A stretch of 64,000 nt of DNA from Undaria pinnatifida (GCA_012845835.1 JABAKD010000019.1:11534344-11598343); one strand, 5' to 3'; shown: positions 10,313 to 20,986, counted from the first letter of the stretch. Notes: generated by a model from the letters alone, not told the origin. Numbers and translations are program-made.

Positions 10313-13300
10313 ATGTTGAAGCTTACACGCGCGCTGAGGGTGGTGGCCCTGTCAGCGTTGATGCTTGGGGCCGTCCTCCAGCCATCTTCGAGCGAAGATG
10401 TGGTCCCCGTTGCCGATGCTGTCAGTGACGCCAGGGCCGCCCTCGATGCAGCAGCAGATGCAGTAGTAGAGGCAGAAAAGGCGGCACAAGAAGGGGTTCA
10501 AGAAAGAGGAGGGCCAGCCGCGGAGGATGCAGCAGGGGTAGGAGCAGACGCGCCAGGTGTTGATGTGGCAGCGGCACCGGTGGCAGAGGCACCGATGGCC
10601 GAGGCACCGAAAGCAGAAGCACCGAAAGCAGCAGGTCCTATTGCGGCGGCACCAAAGAAAGAACTAAAAGCGGCGGTGGACAATGGAGGAGACGCCGGGG
10701 GCGGGGCCGGTGATGGGCTGTACTTTTTTGTCAAGAATAAGGTGAGAATTTTGTATTTTCTCTATTTTGGTATTTTTTACGAGGTTGCTGTCGTTTACCG
10801 TCAGGCATCATTTGCGCCGCAATGTTGATTCGCCTTGTAAAAACTACTTTTATTTTTCGGCTCAACTCGTAGGACTATGAGGTTGCACCCTCGCCGCCGA
10901 CCGCGACCGTCTGAACATGCCGTCGGGCACAGGTGTGAACATGCCGTGGGCACAGGTGTCATCCCTTCACGCCCCCGGCGCGACTGTGCTTACTTGAAAT
11001 AGCAACGTGAGGACGCGTGCTACGGTGCGGTCATTACAAAAAAAAAAAAGACTGCAGCTGTGAGATCGAAGATTTCGTCGAAACTCATCTTCGCAAACCG
11101 ACTATGATACTCCGATCGCGCATTTGACTAGGTGTCCTCGTTAAGAATATAGGTCGGCGAATCCCCTCAGAACTACTGTAGCTTGCTTGTACCAGGGTCA
11201 TCAGGGTGATGTTGATAAATCTATGCACGGAAACTAAAAAACCCATTTTCAAGCGGAAGTTTGTCTGACGACGGTGGAATGCACCAGTTTGTTTTTGTTA
11301 TCCTGTGGTCGTATTACCGGGGAGAGGAGAGCGTGGTTTTGAAGGGCAGGGAGGGGGGGGTAAAGGGGGGAGGGGGTGTACTCGATATTTATGCATGGCC
11401 GTAGTCGTATGACCATAGCTATTAGGCCCTCGCATACCCACAATGCCGGCACGGAGCATGTCGGGTTTTCAGTATGTCGGGTTTTCACCGACCAGGCAGA
11501 CATTGCTTGCACCAAGCGCGAAGCGCCGTGAGGTGTTCGGCGAATCGCATGAAGGGTGAGCCGCATCCTACTAAGAACCGCTTGTGAGGCGGACTTGCAC
11601 ATGGATGACAGCTTCAATGAGTTAATTTATTTTCCGGTATGGCCAATTCCAGAGACAGCAATGGGAGTACTGTGTAACGGCCTCGTCGGTGCCTTACCTT
11701 AACCACTACGTGGTTTGATCATTCCCCTTGTGCGGAGTAAACGTTCTCCACCCCGCACAAATGAACAAACTCGGCCGCCAGCAGTGATCGACCGCCAAAA
11801 AACTGAACGAGCAAAAAACACGGTACCCTGGTGGTCTAGCTCATGTAGAGAGGACATGTTTTGGAGTGTCGTTGCCAACCGACGCCAACCCCACCTATGT
11901 AAAATTATGGGGGGGGGGGGTTCAACATTTTTAGGCCGCATAATAAAAATGAGTAGAAGCTCACTGCACGCTTTTTGTAGCATACGTTTTGTCTGAGTTT
12001 TATCGCGTGAGCACCCCGCCACCAAAAAATGCCGACCTTTAGAAAACATGAAAGAGCAACCTGATGAATACGTTTCCCGTGGCCTGCAGACCAGGTATGC
12101 AACGAATTCTATGTGTTGAGAGAGCGACTTCATGAGTAGCTTATTGTATGACCTATCATAGGTATACAGCAGGTGGTACCCCGGTTTAAGAGCGACCCGT
12201 GACAAGCCGAAACAAACGCTCTTAACTACACATTGCTCTTATCCGTAGTGGGAATTATATAGCTTCTAGTATAGGCGGGACATGTCGATTTGGTGCGATA
12301 TAAAATCCCGGCGATATCGGGTAGATCCTTCAGTTACCCACGTTTATCGCTGCAAAACTGATCCCACTCTGATTCCTAATAGTGTGTACCGAAAAACTTG
12401 GGTGCAGCTCTGAAGGGGCTAAGGGTCGTTCCTGACGACCACGATTAAGTGACGAATCCCATTGAAACTTCGAAATGTGACGCTTTCTACGAAAAATGAC
12501 ACGGTTTTTGCCAGGAAATCGTCAGGAATCCTGACAAATATTTTTTTTTGGAATTTTTCACAATTTTTTTTTTGGAATTTCTCTAAACTGATAAAAATAA
12601 AAATTCCTGGCAAACCTCGCGATTCATCAAAGTGTCACGCTTTTTTGCCATCATTCCTAGCATGTTTTGCATCTGGTAGGAATGGCCCTAATAGCCCTGT
12701 GAGTTAGATGAAAGCTTCGAAAGCAGTACACTAGGGGTTCCCCAATAAGGCGGTATCCCGAGATGAGGCGGTCAAAATCGCTTGGCGCGTCTGGGTGAAT
12801 GCACTTATTAATAGAAGCCGGAAAGAATAAGGTGGCTTCCCTCTATATGGCGGTGGCGGTCATGTTGCTCTCGCACACCAACCGCCTTACTGGGGGATAA
12901 GGCGTCTTCCCCCGATAAGGCGGCCATGTTGCTCTCGCACAACCACCGCCTTACTGGGGGATAAGGTGGCTTCCCCCTATAAGGCGGTCATATTGCTCCG
13001 GCACACCAACCGCCTTACTGGGGGATAATACGTCTTCCCCCGATAAGGCGGCTATATTGCTCTCCCACAACCACCGCCTTACTGGGGGACCCCTGCTGCA
13101 CCCCTATCGTAGCACACGTGTGAGACTGTACCTTTTTTTGTCCAGAGCAATGTGAGACTGTACCTTTTTATGTCATGAACACAGCGGCGAGGCGCTTTGC
13201 TTTTCAGTCTGTTTTTTATAGGTGTCGTGTTGCGCCACCGTTAACGTGTTGATACGTATAATATACCACTCTCTGTCTCCTCTGTGCGGTGTGCGCCGCC

Positions 13301-16300
13301 GCCCTCAGGGACCGATGAAGTGCTTCGTCGTCAGCCAGGGCCGAGGGAGCGTGTTCCACGTGCACTACGACTTCCCAGCAGCCGAGAAGGGCGCGAGCGT
13401 GAGTTAATGAAACACACGACGCAGTCCCCCCTCGAATCTTCATCATATATACAATGCCCCCCGCCCTAATAGTGACGATTGATTAGTGCCGCCGCTCTCT
13501 ATAGTGCCGATTGACTAGTGGCGCTGCTCTCTATGGCGCTGATGAAAAGCATAGGCACGGCTGAAACTCTAGTAATCATATTCCCAATAGTGGTGCCCTC
13601 GATAGTGCCGGTGTATTGGGCTGGCACACACCGGCATTATCGGGAGCCCCCCACTGTAGAGTGTTGGTCCTAATGTTTTTCGATGTCTATTGGATTGGCA
13701 TGTTTCGTTTTTGTTTTTTTTATGCTAGATTTCCCGTTCGGACGAGGTTCCAAGTTGCTTTCATCGACAACGAGGAACAAGGCTCCGGTACTATGTTGTT
13801 CAATGTACAGTAGTATTGTAGCATGATATATTATACAAATAAAAATACACTCCAGCTGTGAGATCGAATATTTTGTCGAAACTCATGTTTGCAAGCTGTG
13901 TGTGATACTCCGATCGAGCGTATTACGGCGTGTGTGTCCTCATTAAGGATATAGGTCGGCGACTCCCCTTGGAACTATAGAGTGTAGCTAATACCAGGGT
14001 CGACAGGGTGATGTTAGTCAGTCTGTGCGCGGAAACTATAACACCCGATTTTGAGTGGGACAAAATCTGACAGCTGTGGATGGAAATGCATCAGTTTATC
14101 AAGTGAATCCTGTAAGTCGTAGAACCGGTGAGGGGAGGGCGGAGTTTTTAAGGGCGTGGGGGCCTGGGCTTGAACAAGAGGGAGCGGGGGGGGGGGCGAC
14201 GGGCGGGTCAGCTCAATTGATATATATATAGTACTACAAGGCTTCCCTTCGGGATGGGGTTGGCTTCATGTCCCGGGGGGATCGCAACTTGGAAAGAAGA
14301 ACACAGGAAATTCAATGATGTGTATGGGCTACTGCTTTTTTAGCTGCTGCTGTACGCTTCGTTTACCTGGTGTACGAGGTCCGACGACGTGTGTTTCATT
14401 GTTGTTGCTCTGGAGGCTGTCGTCCATATGCAAGAAAGCACGCACAAGGTGCGGAGGTCCGCCTCACAAGTGGTTCTTAGTGACTCGAAGATCATCCTTT
14501 CTGTGACTGATCGAGCATCTCAGAGCGCTTCGCTCTTGGTGCAAACGATGTCTGCCTCGTCGGTGAAAACCCGACGTGCCCCGTCCCCGCATCGTCGGGA
14601 TGCGAGGGCCTATACCATATGGTCGTACGGCTACAGCTATGCATGAAATGAGCACCTCCCCCCTACCATTCTGTGTCACTCCGAACGATAGAAGGGAACG
14701 ATGACGGGGAATGAAGAAACGCAAGAAGGACGCGCAGGGTTTAGACCAAACCGTAGCTGCGTAGACCATGTGTACAATTGTTAAGTGCGATAATGCACGG
14801 TAGGAAGGATGCGGGGCCAACGTCATATTGCTTGTTTCTAGATGTAGAAAAGGCCTACCGGTATGAAACAGTATGGAGAAACGGGTTGTGGGGAAAATTG
14901 CATAAAGTTAGGACCAGAGAAAAAATGTGGAGAACGGTGGAAATTGCGACGGAATGTGCAAGAAGTGTGGTGATGGTGGACGGGGAAATATCGAAACCAT
15001 GTTGATATTTTACAAGGAGGGGCAGAGGGATGTGCGTCATCACCCAGTCTGTTCAAGGTATGTATTGATGACATGACAAGTAGCAGTCGAAGCAGCAGAG
15101 ACGGGAGTCACCGTGGGGGAGAGATACAGCGTCGGGATTGCTATTTGCGAATGATTTCGTGGGGATATCTGAAACACCCGAAGGACTACAAAAACAACTT
15201 GCGAAGGCAGTATTATACACTAAAGATAGAGAGACAGCGAACGTGAAACGTTATGCGGTAGTTGTATGTAACGAAGATAAGGTGAACCCGGTAACGTTCA
15301 AGCGGAAGTGGGGAGAAGTGGATTCCCGATCGTAGACCATTATACATGTTTTGGCGTAGATATCTCAAAGTACTGCTCCTATACGTATCGTCTAGACGAG
15401 ATGTCTCCTAAACGACCGTTTTCGTTGTATCCGCTGCCCCTGCTCATGCTACTCGCCGAACACCTCACGGCGCTTCGCGCTTGGTGCAAGCAATGTCCGC
15501 CTGGTTGATGAAAACCCGACGTACTGCGTCCCGGCATAGTAGGGATGCGAGGGTCTATGGTCATACGACTACGGCCATGCACAAACCGAGTACCCCCCCC
15601 CCCCCCCCCTCCCACTGTTTTGGATATGATAGACTCGAGATCCCCCCGGGGGGTGTCTTATCATGCGTGGTATACGGTAAAAGCCCTTCGGAGCTGCATC
15701 CACGTTTTTGGGGACAGACTACTTGGAATTAGTGTTGGGTATTTTTTGCGGTGGTGAAAAAGGGTCCTTGAGGAGAAAAACGCTCTAACGAGCAACGGAG
15801 ATAGCGTCGCATGTTTTCCTTTTCATTCGTTTGTTTCTGTGCTGTAATGGATTGTGTTGGAGATATGATCGCGCTTTCACTTCGATTTTTTTAATTAGAT
15901 TTTACTTTATTGAGGAGCACTCTTTGCTCTTTAGTTCAACTCGTAGGAGTCATTTTTACCCTCGACGACCTCCTGGACAAGCCGTGGTCACGAGTGTCTG
16001 TCTTTCTTTCCTCCTCCTCCCGCTGGTACGTGCGTTCTTTTTTTTATCACGCGAACGTTTCAGCATTTCCGCTGCTCGTCGAATTGCGTTAGGGATGTCT
16101 GTAATCTGGTCCAGAGGTCGGTACCTACCGATTTTCACCCGATGTCAGCTTTTACCGGTACCCAACGGTTATGACCGCAGATATTTTGATGTCAAATGGG
16201 CGTACTCTGCTGCTCTGCTGCTGGAAATATGTAGGGTTTCCATTGACTACAGAGGCGTTTTTTTTGGGGGTATGAGGGAGACCCAAATGTAACAGATATT

Positions 16301-16553
16301 GTCCGAGTAACCTATCCGACGAGTTCGGTACCGGGTGTAACCGATACCGTGTTAGACACATCCCTGATTTGCATCGCACTTACCACCGACCGCGATATAC
16401 TGGTACCGACGCCCTTACTCTTTGCAGGTGATGCTGGATCTGCGCCATCTGCCGCTGCATGGCCCTCGCAGGAAGAGGCTGGACCAGAAGCCGAGCCTGA
16501 GCAAGGCCATCAGCAAGAGACATGTGAGGCTCCGCACGCAGAATATTGGATTA

Positions 16554-16605
<52 letters not shown>

Positions 16606-19055
16606 GCTGTATCGAATCCCCCGGCCCACGCTGGAAGAATTCACCCGCTACACATCCACGTTGCCATATGCACCCTTTGGCACGACCTCCCCCCCCTACT
16701 CGCGTGCTCGCTCGTATTGCCGTTTCCAGGGTTCCCATCAGTTCGAAATTAAAACTGGCGGATCTTACTCCTTATGTGCCACCACCGATTCATCGCACGG
16801 TCCACGCGGCTTGGTGAGTCAAATACATGGCATACGACACCTACGCACGAGTACAACGCACCACCCCCCCCCCTTGCCGCTGGCACCCCCCAAAGCGACT
16901 TACCGATATTCACCCGGCTACCTCTATCGTGGGACTTACTCGTAGGACGCGACAAGGTCCCGGGGGAGGGGGGGAATATTTGGCATATCTCGTTGTTGCA
17001 GCCCATCTTGAAATCCCGTCTCCTTCTTGCCACCCCCCCCCCCCCCCCCCCCCGCTTCTTCTCCGCCTCCTTATCTTCCCGCGCTCCTTCCCTTGTTCAT
17101 TGGAAGCTGTCATCCCCACGCAAAAATGTACGCACAAGCTACGGAAGTCCGCCTCACAAGCGATTCCTCGTTTTTGTAGCGTGCATGCAGCTCACTCCTC
17201 GCACGCAACTCGCCGAACACCCCAAGGCGCTTCGCGCTTGGTGCATGCGATGCCTTCCTGGTGGGTTAAAACCCGACCTCCTCCGTCCCAACATGTAGGG
17301 GTCGTACGTCTACGGCCATGCATGAAATGACCCCCCCCCCCCCCTCCCCCCCTCTCGCCGGCATGGCCTTTTCACGGTTGACCTTCTATGGTAATTAGCG
17401 CCTATCCCTGGATTTGGACACCCGGAAAGAGATTCCCGCGCTTCTTCTCTCACCCCCTTCCCCCCACCCCCCACCCCCGCCGGCATGACCTTACGCCGAA
17501 ACGCCTGCCATTGTATATAACACGTATTCCTGTATTTGAATGCCGATAAGGAGTTCCTACGCTTCTTGTCTCACCCCTCCCCACCACCTAACTGAGTACT
17601 CCCCCCCCCCCCGCCGCCGCCTTTTAAGCCTTATACCGAAACGCCTGCCATTGTGTATAGGGCCTGCCCCTGGATTTAGACACCGTCAAGAGAGTTTCCG
17701 TGCTTTTTTCTCTCACCGCCCCCCCCCCCCCACGCGTTTATGCCCTTAAACCGCAACCCCTAACGCCCGTTCCTGGGTTTTAGGAGAAAAAACTACCAGG
17801 TGACTATTTGGCGTCGTCTGTATTAGGATACACCGCACGTCGGACCGCAAACGCGCCGGTCAGATGCATGCGAAGACGTCGAACTCCGCCAATGGCAGCG
17901 CACAACTAACTGTATTGCCCAGCCAGCTAACACCTACCGGACGGCTTTGTCAGCCAGCTCACATCGCTTACTTTCCTTGACGCGAACGCCTTCCATTGTA
18001 TGCAGCGCATTTACTTGGATTTGGACACCGGGAAGCAGGACACGGTATACGAAGAAGTGAAGAAGAACTACAACCTGGATGACATGCAGATATCGATGGT
18101 AAGGGGATGGTGGTGGGGATGGTGACGGTGGTGGTGGTGGTGACGGCAGTGGGGGTTGTGGGGGGGGGTGATTGTCGTAGTGGTGGTAGAGGCGTTGGTG
18201 GTAATGGGGGTGGTGGTAATGGTGGTGGTGGTGGTGGTGGTGGTGGTGGTGGTTTTGAGATGGCTCAACTAGCGTTCGCCTGGGCCGTTCCGCGGTCATT
18301 TTGTTGTTTCTCAAGCCCCTGTCTTTTTTTTGTTCGAAAGCGATGTAAAACCACTCGTTTCCTCATCAACTCAACGGCGTCAATCACTCACCTTTTGGTT
18401 CACTTTGAGGACGGCGGGATAATATCGCTGGCGCGCCCCCTGCCCCCCCCTCCCGTCTCCGCCCCCCCTCCGCCCCCCCGCTCGAATGTCGTTGGTCGTC
18501 TTGAATGACGAGCAGATTCAGCTGAAGAACCAAGCGAAGGACCTCCTTAGGGAGGCCGACTTCGTCAAGGAGCTGGAAACGGACTACCACAAGAACGTTC
18601 TTCAGCTCAACCGTGAAGTGCTATGGTGGCCCGTATCTCAGGTGCGAGAGTCATTATGTATACCTCCCCCTTTATCCTCCGCCCTTGTGTGTATTACTTG
18701 TTTGACTGTGGTTCGTTGGTTGGTTCGTTGGTGGGTTGGTCGGTTGATTGGTTGAGTTTTTTTTTTTTTTTCGGTTGTTCGCGTGCGATTTGCCGTTCTT
18801 TCTTTTTTCAAGCTTGGTGTTTTGGTTGCCTGTTTGTCGGCCTCTTTTTATTTGGTTGGTTGTTTGGTTGTGCGCGGTTTCCAGCTCGCTTTGCTAGTGC
18901 CTATGCATGGTTGTCTCTTCCTGTCTTTATATGTGTCTTGTCTGTTTCTTCTTTTATTTTCTTGCTTACACCCGCAGGTGGTGATGCTGTTGATCATGGG
19001 CTTCCTCCAGGTCAGGCACCTGAAGAAGTTCTTCAAGAACAAGCGCCTCGTCTAG
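10313..19055 (+). CDS. p24/TMED (emp24/GOLD) family cargo receptor, seven exons
   Basis: Predicted exons are 10313-10741, 13309-13398, 16428-16523, 16730-16813, 18006-18098, 18516-18641 and 18978-19055. Every junction is GT/AG and phase 0, giving 331 residues. Residues 1-28 are a signal peptide. Residues 29-134 are an Ala/Glu/Pro-rich acidic extension with AEAPKAEAPK repeats. The GOLD domain starts at GLYFFVKNK, with the conserved cysteine pair at C148 (MKCF) and C221 (GGSYSLC). A helical segment (RIYLDLDTGK to ETDYHKNVLQ) leads to REVLWWPVSQ, one membrane span and the cytosolic tail RHLKKFFKNKRLV, carrying the FF and basic sorting signals typical of p24 proteins. Members of this family cycle between ER and Golgi in COPI/COPII vesicles as cargo receptors. 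Usual length is about 210-230 residues, so the N-terminal extension is unusual. The exon 6 acceptor and all of exon 3, which matches the family weakly, are less certain; family assignment is firm. Confidence 0.88.
11050..11400 (+). repeat. Dispersed repeat family A, copy in intron 1
   Basis: Begins TGCAGCTGTGAGATCGAAG and keeps the ACTCATCTTCGCAAA, GATACTCCGATCGCG and GTGATGTTGA segments seen at 4845-5190. It ends in a G-rich tract at about 11348-11375. Confidence 0.8.
11385..11612 (-). repeat. Dispersed repeat family B, copy 1 (inverted)
   Basis: On the minus strand it carries TCCGCCTCACAAGCGGTTC, GCGCTTCGCGCTTGGTGCAA and the block that turns to ATGCATAAAT. Plus-strand relatives lie at 14405-14645, 15440-15590 and 17105-17330. 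It is non-coding. Confidence 0.8.
12440..12660. repeat. AT-rich imperfect palindrome in intron 1
   Basis: Two T runs (12540-12549, 12566-12575), each followed by TTGGAATTT, lie between outer segments that read as partial inverse copies (AATGTGACGCTTTC and GTGTCACGC; CAGGAAATCGTCAGG and CCTGGCAAACC). It is probably a small foldback or MITE remnant. Confidence 0.45.
12732..13099. repeat. MITE-like element made of tandem hairpin repeats
   Basis: The outer ends are inverted: AGGGGTTCCCCAATAAGGCGG at the left and the inverse of AGGGGTCCCCCAGTAAGGCGG at the right. Between them are about four tandem units of roughly 66-70 bp, each with AAGGCGG ... CCGCCTT arms, alternating between CTATAAGGCGGTCAT and CGATAAGGCGGCTAT versions. 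The CAGGGG-type end resembles pogo/mariner MITEs. I could not see a clear TA duplication. Confidence 0.7.
13480..13665. repeat. Small hairpin MITE-like repeats in intron 2
   Basis: A short element at about 13585-13658 has inverted ends (AGTGGTGCCCTCGATAGTGCC against inverse AGTGGGGGGCTCCCGATAATG) and a TA at the right edge. Upstream, related AGTGCCG and AGTGGCG units recur at 13488-13540. Confidence 0.55.
13848..14215 (+). repeat. Dispersed repeat family A, copy in intron 2
   Basis: Nearly the same order and sequence as 4845-5190 (CTCCAGCTGTGAGATCGAA, GCAAGCTGTGTGTGATAC, TCAGTCTGTGCGCGG), ending in the G-rich tail at about 14180-14200. Confidence 0.85.
14405..14645 (+). repeat. Dispersed repeat family B, copy in intron 2
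   Basis: Carries GGAGGCTGTCGTCCATATGC, TCCGCCTCACAAGTGGTTC, GCGCTTCGCTCTTGGTGCAA and GGTGAAAACCCGACGTGCC. It lies just upstream of the dead LINE reverse transcriptase. Confidence 0.8.
14690..15400 (+). pseudogene. LINE (non-LTR retrotransposon) reverse transcriptase fragment
   Basis: Successive frames read EGRAGFRPNRSCVDHVY (14725 on), then LLSAIMHGRKDAGPTSYC and the motif-A block CLFLDVEKAY (about 14780-14865), then TVWRNGLWGKLHKV. Further on come GVRDTASGLLFAND-like remains, of which FANDFVGISETPEGLQKQ is clear (15144 on); this is the position of the catalytic F-A-D-D, here with N for the first D. Last comes VVVCNEDKVNPVTFKRKWGE. Several frameshifts and stops separate these blocks, and the start and end of the LINE are missing. 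It sits in intron 2 of the p24 gene, in the same orientation. Confidence 0.85.
15440..15590 (+). repeat. Dispersed repeat family B, partial copy
   Basis: Has CGAACACCTCACGGCGCTTC, TTGGTGCAAGCAATGTCCGC and GATGAAAACCCGACG. It follows the dead reverse transcriptase and ends at a C homopolymer (about 15593-15609). Confidence 0.75.
16554..16608. repeat. (TTG)n microsatellite in intron 3
   Basis: About 18 TTG units directly follow the exon 3 donor of the p24 gene. The long Val, Cys/Leu or Gln runs in the frames crossing it are repeat artefacts. Confidence 0.9.
17105..17330 (+). repeat. Dispersed repeat family B, copy in intron 4
   Basis: Carries GGAAGCTGTCATCCCCACGC, TCCGCCTCACAAGCGATTC, GCGCTTCGCGCTTGGTGCA and GGCCATGCATGAAATGA. 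It is followed by C runs and by the exon-5-like tandem repeats. Confidence 0.8.
17355..17790 (+). repeat. Tandem decayed copies of the exon 5 acceptor region of the p24 gene
   Basis: Three units about 126-129 bp apart (starting near 17358, 17484 and 17613) and a fourth partial one (about 17735) share the pattern GCC-GCCATTGTATA, an AG, then a CTGGATTTGGACACC-like block and CTTCTTCTCTCACC. The true exon 5 start (17976-18050) has the same order: CGCCTTCCATTGTATGCAG followed by a TTGGATTTGGACACC block. Units 1 and 3 keep an AG before a frame reading R/G-L-x-LDLDT, matching exon 5 RIYLDLDTGK. Later bases decay with stops and C runs, so these look like dead exon duplicates. Confidence 0.75.
18100..18252. 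repeat. GGT-rich microsatellite in intron 5
   Basis: Imperfect GGT/GGTGG units begin right after the exon 5 donor and end in about 12 pure GGT units at 18219-18252. The His- and Gly-rich frames across it are artefacts. Confidence 0.9.
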
Positions 19056-19069
19056 CACTCTTCTTCATA

Positions 19070-19145
19070 ACGTGTTGCCAGGGTTGCCATCCCTCGTGTT
19101 GGCTTCTGTGAAGTTCTTCTAGAACAAGACATTGTCGAGTGTTTT
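19070..19145 (+). pseudogene. Decayed duplicate of p24 exon 7 after the stop codon
   Basis: About 50 bp past the real stop, GAAGTTCTTCTAGAACAAG followed by a CATTGTCGAG block matches the exon 7 end GAAGTTCTTCAAGAACAAG followed by CGCCTCGTCTAG. The copy has an in-frame stop after the FF pair. The preceding CTCGTGTTGGCTTC resembles the exon 7 membrane-span coding bases only weakly. Confidence 0.55.
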
Positions 19146-20740
19146 AGTTCGTCCACGTCTAGGGTGTCTTTTGCCACCCACCGGCTGTATGCTGATACCT
19201 TTTTACGGCTGCTGCTGCTGGCTGGCTGGTACTGGTGGAGCCGGCAACGAAATGGAAACGGAATGTTTTCGTACTCCTTCTGTTGTTGTTGCTGCTGCTG
19301 CTTTTGCCGTTGCTTCTGCTGATGCGCTCGGTGATGGTGGTGGTGGCGGTGGTGGCATTTGGAGACATTCGTAATGCTGCTGCTCGCGCTGCTGTTGCTG
19401 TTGCTGGCGCTGCTGCTCCTAATGGGTATGGTAGTGGTGGTGTTGGTGAGGGGGTTGATGGCGGTGGTTGGGGGCGGGGATGGTGGTGATGGAGGTGCTT
19501 TAGCGGGGGGCATGTGGGGTGTTGTTGGTGGTTTTGGTAAACATATAAGGAACAAGATTTTATGTCTTGTCTTTGCCGCGCTAACGGCTTCGTTTCAATC
19601 GCCGACGCGTGCGGCAGCGCACCTGTGTAAACAGCCGCCACCCGAACCGTCTAAGTGCATCGCGGTCGCGGGTTGACTGGCGGTGTCGCCGCGGTGCTGT
19701 CCTTCCTTCCTCCCCACCCCCCCCCTCTTCGTTTGATGGACCTGCGATTAGTGCCGTTTTCGTAGGTTTGCTAGGACCAAGCGACTTGAAATTTGTGGTG
19801 TGCTAAGGCCTACGATGTTACCATTTTCTGTATTTGTGGTCTTGGGGTTAGCCCTGTGTATCAGTAGGCGTGCTAGGACTGAAAACCACTACTGCGCTAT
19901 GGCTTAGTGGCAACCAGCGGGTGTGCCACTGTAGGACCACATGGCGGACAGTCAATTGTGTGCTAGGACGTCCACATTCGCAAGACACGATGCCGAAGCA
20001 TTTGAGCTCGCCTCCACTCTACCCCTCCCAAACCGCCAGCTACTCTCCGCTCCCTGCTCCGCCTCGTACCAAAAGGGGGAGGAGTGTGCTTGATGAGCTC
20101 GGGATTAGTCCTGTGTTTTAGTAGTACGTTTCGACCACGTTGCTGAAAATCAGTAGCGTGCTCGTAGGACCTAACATACTTCCCTCATGGGCTTTGCTTG
20201 GATTGGGGTTGGTCCTGTGTATCAGTAGCGGGCCAGGACGACGTGGCTGTATCGCGAAACGCTCCATGAGGTTGCTCACGCCGACGCTCCTATTGCCGGT
20301 TGTCGGATGTGGGTCTAGTTGTGGCATCCTTGACGGGCCTTGCCGCGGCTATCTGTCGCTTCAGGACGAACTCCGTGTAGAACTCGTACGCAGCTGTTGC
20401 ACATCTGCGGTGCTTTATTGGTTTTGTTTTGCGACGGGTGTGATACAAACAGCGGTAGCAGTTGGCTCTGTGAAATAGATCGATGGGTCTATTTCCATAT
20501 TTAGCACGCATTTTGTGTCCGTCGTTCGTTTGTACAGCTTTTGTGTCTGTCGCGGCTTCTTTTTTGCCCTCCTTCGGTTATGACCTATTTATAATATTAG
20601 ACACGAGTACGACGTTCTGGTTGCTCTCCCAGGGTACGGTAGGGGGGTGGGCCCCTTTATTAGGGACCTTTTTTGCAGTGGCTCGGGGTCATTCGCGCGA
20701 GTGATCCCCTGCTCCTTTGCGTCTTCAGCTTCCGTGCCGG
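19146..20740. other. No gene recognised; trinucleotide-rich
   Basis: Imperfect TTG/CTG/GGT runs at 19205-19500 open long low-complexity frames on both strands. At about 19860-20235, short GTGCTAGGAC, TGTGTATCAGTAG and CCTGTGTTTTAGTAG phrases recur, suggesting an eroded repeat. No domain is seen. Confidence 0.5.
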
Positions 20741-20986
20741 ACGCGTGCTACGACAGAGATGGCACTTTTCGTCTGAAATGTTTTCTGAATGACGGCGGTT
20801 CTTAACCCAAAATCGTCGGAAATAGGCCTTTTTGGCACGATTCTCGTTGTGTACCTGGGCCATCGGATTTTTCATCCGCCAGCGGTTTTATTTCCTCTGA
20901 ATCAGTTTTTGGGAGAGGTCTTGAGCTCCCAAATTGAGGGGTAGTATTAGGAAAAAAAAGTGGTGCACCTCTGTCGTAGCACGCGT
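20741..20986 (-). mobile_element. MITE family D, copy 1
   Basis: A 246-bp element with inverted ends ACGCGTGCTACGACAGAG. Its inverse aligns along the whole length with 51101-51341, sharing ACAACGAGAATCGTG, CCGACGATTTTGGGTTAAG and GTCATTCAGAAAACATTTCA. It has no coding capacity. Confidence 0.85.

Noticed and set aside
13730-13810. Open frame RFQVAFIDNEEQGSGTMLF considered as a p24 exon
   Set aside because: No acceptor/donor pair keeps the frame between exon 2 and exon 4, whereas 16428-16523 fits exactly in phase 0.
17934-18314. His-rich frame on the minus strand
   Set aside because: Produced by the GGT microsatellite in intron 5 of the p24 gene.
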